Source: Siphonodentalium dalli
Lineage: Eukaryota; Mollusca; Scaphopoda; Gadilida; Siphonodentaliidae
NCBI GenBank assembly: GCA_032622095.1
Contig: CP136061.1
Location: 170,257,107-170,321,106 of the forward strand
Direction: 5' to 3'
Length of the DNA stretch: 64,000 bases
Position numbers and translations under genes: made by a program. Position 1 is the stretch's first letter. Each line of letters begins with the position of its first letter. Below, piece after piece: positions 42,213 to 58,799 of the stretch. The notes below the pieces were generated by a model. That model did no database searches, was not told where the DNA came from, and saw only the letters and a list, made by a program, of their open reading frames with translations.

Positions 42213-45200
42213 CATGTATATAGGTATCCCCACCACACACATATATAGGTATCCCTGCCACATACATATATAGGTATCACCACCACACACATATATAGTT
42301 CTCCCCACCACATACATCTATAGGTATCCACACCACACGCATCTATATGTATCCCCACCACACACATCTATAGGTATCCCCATCACACACATATAAAGGT
42401 ATCCCCACCATACAAATATATATGTATCCCCGCCACACACATCTATAGGTATCCCCACCACATACATATATAGGTATCCCCAACACACCCATATATAGGT
42501 ATCCCCACCACATACATATATAGGTATCACCACCACACACATATAGGTATCCCCGCCACATACATATAGGTATCCCCACCAAACACATATAGTTATCCCC
42601 ACCGGACACAACTATGGGTATCACCACCACATACATATATAGGTATCCCCACCACATACATATATAGGACTCCCCACCACACACATATATAGGTATCCCC
42701 GCCACACACATATATAGGTATCCCCACCACACACGTATATAGGTATCCCCGCCACATATATCTATAGGTATCCCCACCACATTCATATATAGGTATCCGC
42801 ACCACATACATATATAGGTATCACCACCACATACATCTATATGTATCACCACCACACACATATATAGGTATCCCCACCACACACATATATAGGTATCCCC
42901 ACCACATACATATATAGGTCTCCCCACCACATACATCTATAGGTATCCCCACCACATACATATATAGGTATCACCACCACATACATATATAGGTATCCCC
43001 GCCACACACATATATAGCTATCCCCGCCACATACATATATAGGTATCCCCACCACACACATCTATATGTATCACCACCACACACATATATAGGTATCCCA
43101 CCACACACATATATAGGTATCACCACCACACACATATAGGTATCCCCGCCACATACATATATAGGTATCCCCACCACACACATATATAGGTATCCCCACC
43201 ACACACATATATATGTATCCCCGCCACACACATATATAGGTATCCCCACCCACACATCTATATGTATACCCACCACACACATCTATTGGTATCCCCACCA
43301 CACACATATATAGGTATCCCCACCACATACATATATAGGAATCCCCACCACATACATATATAGGTATCCCCACCACATACATATATATATATCCCCACCA
43401 CACACATATATAGGTATCCCCACCACATACATATATAGGTATCCCCACCATATACATATATAGGTATTCCCACCACATACATCTATAGGTATCCCCTAAC
43501 ACACACATCTATAGGTATCCCCCACATACATATATAGGTATCCCCACCACATACATATATAGGTATCCCCACCACATACATATATAGGTATCCCCACCAC
43601 AAACATATATAGGTATCCCCACCACACACATCTTTAGGTATCCCCACCACATACATATATAAGTATCCTCACCACACACACATATATAGGTATCACCACC
43701 ACATACATATATAGGTATCCCCGCCACACACACATATATAGGTATCCCTGCCACATACATATATAGGTATCCCCACCACACACATATATAGGTATCCCCA
43801 CCACATACATATATAGGTATCACCACCACATACATATATAGGTATCCCCACCACACACATATATAGGTATCCCCACCACACACATATATATAGGTATCCC
43901 CGCCACACACATACATAGGTATCCCCACCACATACATATATAGGTCTCCCCACCACATACATCTATAGGTATCCCCACCACACACATATATCGGTATCAC
44001 CACCACATACATATATAGGTATCACCACCACATACATATATAGGTATCGCCGCCACACACATATATAGGTCTCCCCACCACATACATCTATAGGTATCCC
44101 CACCACATACATATATAGGTATCACCACCACATACATATATAGGTGTCCCCGCCACACACATATATAGCTATCCCCGCCACATACATATATAGGTATCCC
44201 CACCACACACATCTATATGTATCACCACCACACACATATATAGGTATCCCCACCACACACATATATAGGTATCACCACCACACACATATAGGTATCCCCG
44301 CCACATACATATAGGTATCCCCTCCACCCACATATAGGTATCCCAACCACACACATCTATAGGTATCACAACCAGATACATATATAGGTATCCCCAACAC
44401 ATACATATATAGGTATCCCCACCACATACATATATAGGTATCCCCACCACATACATATATAGGTATCCCCACCACATACATATATAGGTATCCCCACCAC
44501 ATACACATATAGGTATCCCCACCACATACATATATAGGTATCCCCACCACATACATATATAGGTATCCCCGCCACACACATATATAGGTATCCCCGCCAC
44601 ATACATATATAGGTATCCCCGCCACACACATATATATGTCTCACCACCACACACATATATAGGTATCCCCGCCACACACATATATAGTTATACTCACCAC
44701 ACACATATATAGGTATCCCCGCCACATACATCTATAGGTATCCCCACCACATACATATATAGGTATCCCCACCACATACATATATAGTTATCCCCACCAC
44801 ATACATATCTAGGTATCCCCACCACAAACATATATAGGTATCCCCACCACACACATCTTTAGGTATCCCCACCACATACATATATAAGTATCCTCACCAC
44901 ACACATATATATGTATCACCACCACATACATATATAGGTATCCCCGCCACACACACATATATAGGTATCCCTGCCACATACATATATAGGTATCCCCACC
45001 ACACACATCTATAGGTATCCCCACCACATACATATATAGGTATCACCACCACATACATATATAGGTATCCCCACCACACACATATATAGGTATCCCCACC
45101 ACACACATATATATATGTATCCCCACCACATACATATATAGGTATCACCACCACATACATATATAGGTATCCCCACCACACACATATATAGCTATCCCCG

Positions 45201-47191
45201 CCACATACATATATAGGTATCCCCACCACACACATCTATATGTATCCCCACCACATACACATATAGGTATCCCCACCACATACATATATAGGTATCCCCA
45301 CCACATACATATATAGGTATCCCCGCCACACACATATATAGGTATCCCCGCCACATACATATATAGGTATCCCCGCCACACACATATATATGTCTCCCCA
45401 CCACACACATATATAGGTATCCCCGCCACACACATATATAGTTATACTCACCACACACATATATAGGTATCCCCGCCACATACATCTATAGGTATCCCCA
45501 CCACATACATATATAGGTATCCCCACCACATACATATATAGGTATCACCGCCACATACATCTAAAGGTATCACCACCACACACATATATAGGTATCCCCG
45601 CCACATACATATATAGGTATCCCCACCACACACATCTATATGTATCCCCACCACATACATATATAGGTATCACCACCACATATATAGGTATCCTCACCAC
45701 ACACGTATATAGGTATCCCCGCCACATATATATATAGGTATCCCCACCACATTCATATATAGGTATCCCCACCACATACATATATAGGTATCACCACCAC
45801 ATACATCTATATGTATCACCACCACACACATATATAGGTATCCCCACCACACACATATATAGGTATCCCCACCACATACATATATAGGTCTCCCCACCAC
45901 ATACATCTATAGGTATCCCCACCACATACATATATAGGTATCACCACCACATACATATATAGGTATCCCCGCCACACACATATATAGCTATCCCCACCAC
46001 ATACATATATAGGTATCCCCACCACATACATATATAGGTATCCCCACCACATACATATATAGGTATCCCCGCCACACACATATATAGGTATCCCCGCCAC
46101 ATACATATATAGGTATCCCCGCCACACACATATATAGGTATCCCCGCCACACACATATATAGTTATACTCACCACACACATATATAGGTATCCCCGCCAC
46201 ATACATCTATAGGTATCCCCACCACATACATATATAGGTATCCCCACCACATACATATATAGGTATCACCGCCACATACATCTAAAGGTATCACCACCAT
46301 ACACATATATAGGTATCCCCACCACACACATCTATATGTATCCCCACCACATACATATATAGGTATCACCACCACATACATACATAGGTATCCAGACCAC
46401 ACACATATATAGGTATCCCCGCCACATACATATATAGGTATCACCACCACACACATATATAGGTCTCCCCACCACATACATCTATAGGTATCCCCACCAC
46501 ACCCATCTATAGGTATCCCCACCACACACATCTATAGGTATCCCCACCACATACACATATAGCTATCCCCTCCACATACATATATAGGTATCCCCACCAC
46601 ATACATCTATAGGTATCCCCACCACATACATATATAGGTATCCCCACCACATACATATATAGGTATCCCCACCAAATACATATATAGGTATCCCCACCAC
46701 ACACATATATATAGGTATCCCCGCCACACACATATATAGGTATCCCCAACACATACATATATAGGTCTCCCCACCACATACATCTATAGGTATCCCCACC
46801 ACACACATCTATAGGTATCCCCACCACACACATATATAGGTATCACCACCACATACATATATAGATATCCCCGCCACACACATATATAGGTATCCCCGCC
46901 ACATACATATATGGGTATCCCCACCACACACATCTATAGGTATCCCCACCACATACATATATAGGTATCACCACCACATACATATATAGGTATCCGCACC
47001 ACACACATATATAGGTATCCCCACCATATACATATATAGGTATCAGAACCACACATATATATAGGTCTCCCCACCACACACATCTATAGGTATCCCCACC
47101 ACATACATCTATAGGTATCCCCACCACACACATCTATAGGCATCCCCACCACATACATCTATATGTATCAACACACACACACATATAGGTA

Positions 47192-47200
47192 CCCCCCCCC
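47192..47200. repeat. Expanded C run (C9) in a satellite unit
   Basis: GGTA followed by nine C and ACGTACATATAGG. Paralogous units have C6 (7450-7455) and C15 (51996-52010). Confidence 0.75.
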
Positions 47201-50200
47201 ACGTACATATAGGTATCCCACCACACACATATAGGTATCCCCACCACACACATCTATAGGTATCACCAACACATACATATATAGGTGTCCCCAACACATA
47301 CATATATAGGTATCCCCACCAAATACATATATAGGTATCCCCACCACACACATCTATAGGTATCCCCACCAAATACATATATAGGTATCCCCACCACACA
47401 CATCTATAGGTATCCCCACCACACACATCTATAGGTATCCCCACCACATACATATATAGGTAACCCCACCACTTACATATATAGGTATCCCCACCAAATA
47501 CATATATAGGTATCCCCACCACACACATCTATAGGTATCCCCACCACATACATATATAGGTATCCTCACCACACACATATATAGGTATCCCCACCACATA
47601 CATCTATAGGTATCCCCGCCACACACATATATAGGTATCACCACCACATACATATATAGGTATCACCACCGCATACATATATATGTATCACCACCACATA
47701 CATATATAGGTATCCCCGCCACATACATCTATAGGTATCCCCGCCACTCATCTATAAGTATTCCCACCACATGCATATATAGGTATGCCCGCCACATACA
47801 ACTATTGGTCTCCCCGCCACATACATATATAGGTATCCCCACCACATACATATATAGGTCTCCCCGCCACAAACATATAGGTATCCCCACCACACACATA
47901 TAGGTATCCCCACCACACACATGTATATGTATCACCACCACATACATATATAGGTATCCCCAACACATACATATATAGGTATCCCCACCACATACATATA
48001 TAGGTATCCCCACCACATACATATATAGGTATCCCCACCACATACATCTATAGGTATCCCCACCACATACATATATTGGTATCCCCATAATATGCATATA
48101 TAGGTATCCCCACCACAAAAAAATATAGGTATCCCCACCACATACATATATAGGTATCCCGCCACACACATATATAGGTATCCCCGCCACATACACATAT
48201 AGGTATCCCCGCCACATACATATATAGGTATCCCCGCCACACACATATATAGGTCTCCCCACTACACACATATATAGGTATCCCCGCCCCACACATATAT
48301 AGGTATCCTCACCACACACATATATAGGTATCCCCGCCACATACATCTATAGGTATCCCCACCACATACATATATAGGTATCCCCACCACATACATATAT
48401 AGGTATCACCACCACATAGATATATATGTATCACCACCACACACATATATAGGTATCCCCACCACACACGTATATAGGTATTCCCACCACATACATATAT
48501 AGGTATCCCCAACACACACATATATAGGTATCCCCACCACATACATATATAGGTATCACCACCACATACATATATAGGTGTCCCCGCCACACACATATAT
48601 AGCTATCCCCGCCACATACATATATAGGTATCCCCACCACACACATCTATATGTATCACCACCACACACATATATAGGTATTCCCACCACACACATATAT
48701 AGGTATCACCACCACACACATATAGGTATCCCCGCCACATACATATAGGTATCCCCTCCACCCACATATAGGTATCCCAACCATACACATCTATAGGTAT
48801 CACAACCACATACATATATAGGTATCCCCAACACATACATATATAGGTATCCCCACCACATACATATATAGGTATCCCCACCACATACATATATAGTTAT
48901 CCCCACCACATACATATATAGGTATCCCCACCACATACACATATAGGTATCCCCACCACATACATATATAGGTATCCCCACCACATACATATATAGGTAT
49001 CCCCGCCACACACATATATAGGTATCCCCGCCACATACATATATAGGTATCCCCGCCACACACATATATATGTCTCCCCACCACACACATATATAGGTAT
49101 CCCCGCCACACACATATATAGTTATACTCACCACACACATATATAGGTATCCCCGCCACATACATCTATACGTATCCCCACCACATACATATATAGATAT
49201 CCCCACCACATACATATATAGTTATCCCCACCACATACATATCTAGGTATCCCCACCACAAACATATATAGGTATCCCCACCACACACATCTTTAGGTAT
49301 CCCCACCACATACATATATAAGTATCCTCACCACACACATATATATGTATTACCACCACATACATATATAGGTATCCCCGCCACACACACATATATAGGT
49401 ATCCCTGCCACATACATATATAGGTATCCCCACCACACACATCTATAGGTATCCCCACCACATACATATATAGGTATCACCACCACATACATATATAGGT
49501 ATCCCCACCACACACATATATAGGTATCCCCACCACACACATATATATAGGTATCCCCACCACATACATATATAGGTATCACCACCACATACATATATAG
49601 GTATCCCCGCCACACACATATATAGCTATCCCCGCCACATACATATATTGGTATCCCCACCACACACATCTATATGTATCCCCACCACATACACATATAG
49701 GTATCCCCACCACATACATATATAGGTATCCCCACCACATACATATATAGGTATCCCCGCCACACACATATATAGGTATCCCCGCCACATACATATATAG
49801 GTATCCCCACCACACACATATATATGTCTCCCCACCACACACATATATAGGTATCCCCGCCACCACACATATATAGTTATACTCGCCACACACATATATA
49901 GGTATCCCCGCCACATACATCTATAGGTATCCCCACCACATACATATATAGGTATCCCCACCACATACATATATAGGTATCACCGCCACATACATCTAAA
50001 GGTATCACCACCACACACATATATAGGTATCCCCGCCACATACATATATAGGTATCCCCACCACACACATCTATATGTATCCCCACCACATACATATATA
50101 GGTATCACCACCACATATATAGGTATCCTCACCAAACACGTATATAGGTATCCCCGCCACATATATATATAGGTATCCCCACCACATTCATATATAGGTA

Positions 50201-51995
50201 TCCCCACCACATACATATATAGGTATCACCACCACATACATCTATATGTATCACCACCACACACATATATAGGTATCCCCACCACACACATATATAGGTA
50301 TCCCCACCACATACATATATAGGTCTCCCCACCACATACATCTATAGGTATCCCCACCACATACATATATAGGTATCACCACCACATACATATATAGGTA
50401 TCCCCGCCACACACATATATAGCTATCCCCGCCACATACATATATAGGTATCCCCACCACACAGATCTATATGTATCACCACCACACACATATATAGGTA
50501 TCCCCACCACACACATATATAGGTATCACCACCACACACATATAGGTATCCCCGCCACATACATATAGGTATCCCCACCACACACATATAGGTATCCCAA
50601 CCACACACATCTATAGGTATCACAACCACATACATATATAGGTATCCCCAACACATACATATATAGGTATCCCCACCACATACATATATAGGTATCCCCA
50701 CCACATACATATATAGGTATCCCCACCACATACATATATAGGTATCCCCACCACATACATATATAGGTATCCCCACCACATACATATATAGGTATCCCCA
50801 CCACATACATATATAGGTATCCCCGCCACATACATATATAGGTATCCCCGCCACATACATATATAGGTATCCCCGCCACACACATATATATGTCTCCCCA
50901 CCACACACATATATAGGTATCCCCGCCACACACATATATAGTTATACTCAACACACACATATATAGGTATCCCCGCCACATACATCTATAGGTATCCCCA
51001 CCACATACATATATAGGTATCCCCACCACATACATATATAGGTATCACCGCCACATACATCTAAAGGTATCACCACCACACACATATATAGGTATCCCCA
51101 CCACACACATCTATATGTATCCCCACCACATACATATATAGGTATCACCACCACATACATATATAGGTATCCAGACCACACACATATATAGGTATCCCCG
51201 CCACATACATATATAGGTATCACCACCACACACATATATAGGTCTCCCCACCACATACATCTATAGGTATCCCCACCACACCCATCTATAGGTATCCCCA
51301 CCACACACATCTATAGGTATCCCCACCACATACACATATAGCTATCCCCTCCACATACATATATAGGTATCCCCACCACATACATCTATAGGTATCCCCA
51401 CCACATACATATATAGGTATCCCCACCACATACATATATAGGTATCCCCACCAAATACATATATAGGTATCCCCACCACACACATATATATAGGTATCCC
51501 CGCCACACACATATATAGGTATCCCCACCACATACATATATAGGTCTCCCCACCACGTACATCTATAGGTATCCCCACCACACACATCTATAGGTATCCC
51601 CACCACACACATATATAGGTATCGCCACCACATACATATATAGGTATCCCCGCCACACACATATATAGGTATCCCCGCCACATACATATATGGGTATCCC
51701 CACCACACACATCTATAGGTATCCCCACCACATACATATATAGGTATCACCACCACATACATATATAGGTATCCGCACCACACACATATATAGGTATCCC
51801 CACCATATACATATATAGGTATCAGAACCACACATATATATAGGTCTCCCCACCACATACATATATAGGTATCCCCACCACACACATCTATAGGTATCCC
51901 CACCACATACATCTATAGGTATCCCCACCACACACATCTATAGGCATCCCCACCACATTCATCTATATGTATCAACACACACACACATATAGGTA

Positions 51996-52010
51996 CCCCC
52001 CCCCCCCCCC
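51996..52010. repeat. Expanded C run (C15) in a satellite unit
   Basis: GGTA, then fifteen C, then ACGTACATATAGG. Same flanks as the C9 unit at 47192-47200, from which it differs by run length. The number should be treated with caution because homopolymers are error-prone. Confidence 0.7.
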
Positions 52011-52539
52011 ACGTACATATAGGTATCCCACCACACACATATAGGTATCCCCACCACACACATCTATAGGTATCACAAACACATACATATATAGGTGTCC
52101 CCAACACATACATATATAGGTATCCCCACCAAATACATATATAGGTATCCCCACCACACACATCTATAGGTATCCCCACCAAATACATATATAGGTATCC
52201 CCACCACACACATCTATAGGTATCCCCACCACACACATCTATAGGTATCCCCACCACATACATATATAGGTAACCCCACCACTTACATATATAGGTATCC
52301 CCACCAAATACATATATAGGTATCCCCACCACACACATCTATAGGTATCCCCACCACATACATATATAGGTATCCTCACCACACACATATATAGGTATCC
52401 CCACCACATACATCTATAGGTATCCCCGCCACACACATATATAGGTATCACCACCACATACATATATAGGTATCACCACCGCATACATATATATGTATCA
52501 CCACCACATACATATATAGGTATCCCCGCCACATACATC

Positions 52540-55500
52540 TATAGGTATCCCCGCCACACACATCTATAAGTATTCCCACCACATGCATATATAGGTATCC
52601 CCGCCACATACAACTATTGGTCTCCCCGCCACATACATATATAGGTATCCCCACCACATACATATATAGGTCTCCCCGCCACAAACATATAGGTATCCCC
52701 ACCACACACATATAGGTATCCCCACCACACACATGTATATGTATCACCACCACATACATATATAGGTATCCCCAACACATACATATATAGGTATCCCCAC
52801 CACATACATATATAGGTATCCCCGCCACATACATATATAGGTATCCCCACCACATACATATATTGGTATCCCCATAATATGCATATATAGGTATCCCCAC
52901 CACATACAAATATAGGTATCCCCACCACATACATATATAGGTATCCCGCCACACACATATATAGGTATCTCCGCCACATACACATATAGGTATCCCCGCC
53001 ACATACATATATAGGTATCCCCGCCACACACATATATAGGTCTCCCCACTACACACATATATAGGTATCCCCGCCCCACACATATATATGTATCCTCACC
53101 ACACACATATATAGGTATCACCGCCACATACATCTATAGGTATCCCCACCACATACATATATAGGTATCCCCACCACATACATATATAGGTATCACCACC
53201 ACATAGATATATATGTATCACCACCACACACATATATAAGTATCCCCACCACACACGTATATAGGTATTCCCACCACATACATATATAGGTATCCCCAAC
53301 ACACACATATATAGGTATCCCCACCACATACATATATAGGTATCACCACCACATACATATATAGGTATCCCCGCCACACACATATATAGGTTTCCCCGCC
53401 ACATACATATATAGGTATCCCCACCACACACATATATAGGTCTCCCCACCACATACATCTATAGGTATCACCACCACACACATCTATATGTATCCCCACC
53501 ACATACATCTATAGGTATCCCCACCACACACATCTATAGGTATCCCCACCACACACATATATAGATATCCCCACCATACACATATATAGGTATCCCCGCC
53601 ACACACATCTGTAGGTATTCCCACCACATACATATATAGGTATCACCACCACACACATATAGGTATTCCCGCCACATACATATAGGTATCCCCACCACAC
53701 ACATATAGGTATCCCAACCACACACATCTATAGGTATCCCCACCACATACATATATAGGTATCACCACCACATACATCTATAGGTATCACCACCACATAC
53801 ATATATAGGTATCCCCGCCACATACATCTATAGGTATCCCCGCCACACACATCTATAGGTATCCCCACCACATACATCTATAGGTATCCCCGCCACATAC
53901 ATCTATAGGTCTCCCCGCCACATACATATATAGGTATCCGCAACACATACATATATATGTATCCCCACCACATACATCTATAGGTCTCCCCGCCACAAAC
54001 ATATATAGGTATCCCCACCACACGCATCTATAGGTATCCCCGCCACATACATCTATAGGTCTCCCCGCCACATACATATATAGGTATCCCCACCACACAA
54101 ATATATAGGTATCCCCACCACATACCTAATATAGGTATCCTCACCACATACATATATAGGTATCCCCACCACATACATCTATAGGTATCCCCGCCACACA
54201 CATATATAGGTATCACCACCACATACATATATAGGTATCACCACCACATACATCTATAGGTATCCCCGCCACATACATATAGAGGTATCACCACCACATA
54301 CATCTATATGTATCACCACCACATACATCTATAGGTATCCCCACCACATACATATATAGGTATCCCCGCCACATACATTTATAGGTATCCCCACCACATA
54401 CATATATAGGTATCCCCGTCACATACATATATAGGTGTCCCCACCACACACATACATAGGTATCCCCACCAAACACATATATAGGTATCCCCACCACACA
54501 CATCTATAGGAATCCCCACCACACACACATATAGGTCTCCCCACCACATACATATCTAGGTATCCCCACCACACACATATATAGGTATCACCACCACATA
54601 CATATTTAGGTATTCTCACCACACAAACCTATAGGTATCCCCACCACACACATATATAGGTATCCCCACCACATACATCTATAGGTATCACCACCACACA
54701 CATATATAGGTATCCCCACCACACACATATATAGGTATCACCACCACACACATATATAGGTATCACCACCACATACTTATATAGGTATCACCACCACATA
54801 CGTATCTATGTATCCCCACCACACACATATATAGGTATCCCCACAACACACCTATATAGGTATCCCCGCCATACACATATATAGGTATCACCACCGCATA
54901 CATAGGTATCACCACCACACACATATATAGGTATCCCCACCACATACATATATAGGTATAACCACCACACATCTATAGGTATCCCCACCACATACATCTA
55001 TAGGTATCCCCCCACCACATACATATATAGGTATCCCCACCATATACATTTATAGGTATCCCCGCCACACACATATATAGGTATCACCACTACATACATC
55101 TATAGGTATCCCCGCCACACACATATATAGGTATCCCCGCCACACACATCTATAAGTATTCCCACCACATGCATATATAGGTATCCCCGCCACATACAAC
55201 TATTGGTCTCCCCGCCACATACATATATAGGTATCCCCACCACATACATATATAGGTCTCCCCGCCACAAACATATAGGTATCCCCACCACACACATATA
55301 GGTATCCCCACCACACACATGTATATGTATCACCACCACATACATATATAGGTATCCCCAACACATACATATATAGGTATCCCCACCACATACATATATA
55401 GGTATCCCCGCCACATACATATATAGGTATCCCCACCACATACATATATTGGTATCCCCATAATATGCATATATAGGTATCCCCACCACATACAAATATA

Positions 55501-57724
55501 GGTATCCCCACCACATACATATATAGGTATCCCGCCACACACATATATAGGTATCTCCGCCACATACACATATAGGTATCCCCGCCACATACATATATAG
55601 GTATCCCCGCCACACACATATATAGGTCTCCCCACTACACACATATATAGGTATCCCCGCCCCACACATATATATGTATCCTCACCACACACATATATAG
55701 GTATCACCGCCACATACATCTATAGGTATCCCCACCACATACATATATAGGTATCCCCACCACATACATATATAGGTATCACCACCACATAGATATATAT
55801 GTATCACCACCACACACATATATAAGTATCCCCACCACACACGTATATAGGTATTCCCACCACATACATATATAGGTATCCCCAACACACACATATATAG
55901 GTATCCCCACCACATACATATATAGGTATCACCACCACATACATATATAGGTATCCCCGCCACACACATATATAGGTTTCCCCGCCACATACATATATAG
56001 GTATCCCCACCACACACATATATAGGTCTCCCCACCACATACATCTATAGGTATCACCACCACACACATCTATATGTATCCCCACCACATACATCTATAG
56101 GTATCCCCACCACACACATCTATAGGTATCCCCACCACACACATATATAGATATCCCCACCATACACATATATAGGTATCCCCGCCACACACATCTGTAG
56201 GTATTCCCACCACATACATATATAGGTATCACCACCACACACATATAGGTATTCCCGCCACATACATATAGGTATCCCCACCACACACATATAGGTATCC
56301 CAACCACACACATCTATAGGTATCCCCACCACATACATATATAGGTATCACCACCACATACATCTATAGGTATCACCACCACATACATATATAGGTATCC
56401 CCGCCACATACATCTATAGGTATCCCCGCCACACACATCTATAGGTATCCCCACCACATACATCTATAGGTATCCCCGCCACATACATCTATAGGTCTCC
56501 CCGCCACATACATATATAGGTATCCGCAACACATACATATATATGTATCCCCACCACATACATCTATAGGTCTCCCCGCCACAAACATATATAGGTATCC
56601 CCACCACACGCATCTATAGGTATCCCCGCCACATACATCTATAGGTCTCCCCGCCACATACATATATAGGTATCCCCACCACACAAATATATAGGTATCC
56701 CCACCACATACCTAATATAGGTATCCTCACCACATACATATATAGGTATCCCCACCACATACATCTATAGGTATCCCCGCCACACACATATATAGGTATC
56801 ACCACCACATACATATATAGGTATCACCACCACATACATCTATAGGTATCCCCGCCACATACATATAGAGGTATCACCACCACATACATCTATATGTATC
56901 ACCACCACATACATCTATAGGTATCCCCACCACATACATATATAGGTATCCCCGCCACATACATTTATAGGTATCCCCACCACATACATATATAGGTATC
57001 CCCGTCACATACATATATAGGTGTCCCCACCACACACATACATAGGTATCCCCACCAAACACATATATAGGTATCCCCACCACACACATCTATAGGAATC
57101 CCCACCACACACACATATAGGTCTCCCCACCACATACATATCTAGGTATCCCCACCACACACATATATAGGTATCACCACCACATACATATTTAGGTATT
57201 CTCACCACACAAACCTATAGGTATCCCCACCACACACATATATAGGTATCCCCACCACATACATCTATAGGTATCACCACCACACACATATATAGGTATC
57301 CCCACCACACACATATATAGGTATCACCACCACACACATATATAGGTATCACCACCACATACTTATATAGGTATCACCACCACATACGTATCTATGTATC
57401 CCCACCACACACATATATAGGTATCCCCACAACACACCTATATAGGTATCCCCGCCATACACATATATAGGTATCACCACCGCATACATAGGTATCACCA
57501 CCACACACATATATAGGTATCCCCACCACATACATATATAGGTATAACCACCACACATCTATAGGTATCCCCACCACATACATCTATAGGTATCCCCCCA
57601 CCACATACATATATAGGTATCCCCACCATATACATTTATAGGTATCCCCGCCACACACATATATAGGTATCACCACTACATACATCTATAGGTATCCCCG
57701 CCACACACATATATAGGTATCCCC
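52540..57724. repeat. 2,586-bp near-identical tandem duplication
   Basis: 52540-55125 and 55126-57711 are head-to-tail copies at a constant 2,586-bp offset, and identity runs on to about 57724. I saw no difference between the copies over the stretches compared. They share rare landmarks: GCATACATAGGTATC (21-bp unit near 54897 and 57483), CCTAATATAGG (54125 and 56711) and ATCCCCCCACCAC. Confidence 0.88.
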
Positions 57725-58799
57725 ACCACATACATCTATAGGTATCCCCGCCACATACATCTATAGGTCTCCCCGCCACATACATATATAGGTATCCCCA
57801 CCACATACATATATATGTATCCCCACCACATACATCTATAGGTCTCCCCGCCACAAACATATATAGGTATCCCCACCACACACATCTAAAGGTATCCCCG
57901 CCACATACATCTATAGGTCTCCCCGCCACATACATATATAGGTATCCCCACCACAAACATATATAGGTATCCCCACCACACAAATATATAGGTATCCCCA
58001 CCACATACATATATAGGTATCCTCACCACACACATATATAGGTATCCCCACCACATACATCTATAGGTATCCCCGCCACACACATATATAGGTATCACCA
58101 CCACATACATATATAGGTATCACCACCGCATACATATACATGTATCACCACCACATACATATATAGGTATCCCCGCCACATACATCTATAGGTATCCCCG
58201 CCCCACACATCTATAAGTATTCCCACCACATGCATATATAGGTATCCCCGCCACATACAACTATAGGTCTCCCCGCCACATACATATATAGGTATCCCCA
58301 CCACATACATATATAGGTCTCCCCGCCACAAACATATAGGTATCCCCACCACACACATATAGGTATCCCCACCACACACATGTATAGGTATCACCACCAC
58401 ATACATATATAGGTATCCCCAACACATACATATATTGGTATCCCCATAATATGCATATATAGGTATCCCAACCACACACATGTATAGGTATCACCACCAC
58501 ATACATATATAGGTATCCCCAACACATACATATATTGGTATCCCCATAATATGCATATATAGGTATCCCCACCACATACATATATAGGTATCCCCACCAC
58601 ATACATATATAGGTACCCCCACCACATACATCTATAGGTATCCCACCACATACATATATTGGTATCCCCATAATATGCATATATAGGTATCCCCACCACA
58701 TACAAATATAGGTATCCCCACCACATACATATATAGGTATCCCGCCACACACATATATAGGTATCCCCGCCACATACACATATAGGTATCCCCGCCACA

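Larger units (their letters stand above)
44300..52340. repeat. Duplicated blocks at offsets ~4,434 to ~4,804 bp
   Basis: 44.3-45.05 kb matches 48.73-49.48 kb at offset 4,434. About 45.45 kb onward matches at 4,429, 46.56-46.81 kb at 4,779 and 47.17-47.53 kb at 4,804-4,810. The stepwise offset change shows that whole groups of units were gained or lost between copies after one ~4.4-kb duplication. A further related block lies at 50.4-50.9 kb (offset 6,254 from 44.17 kb). Confidence 0.65.
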
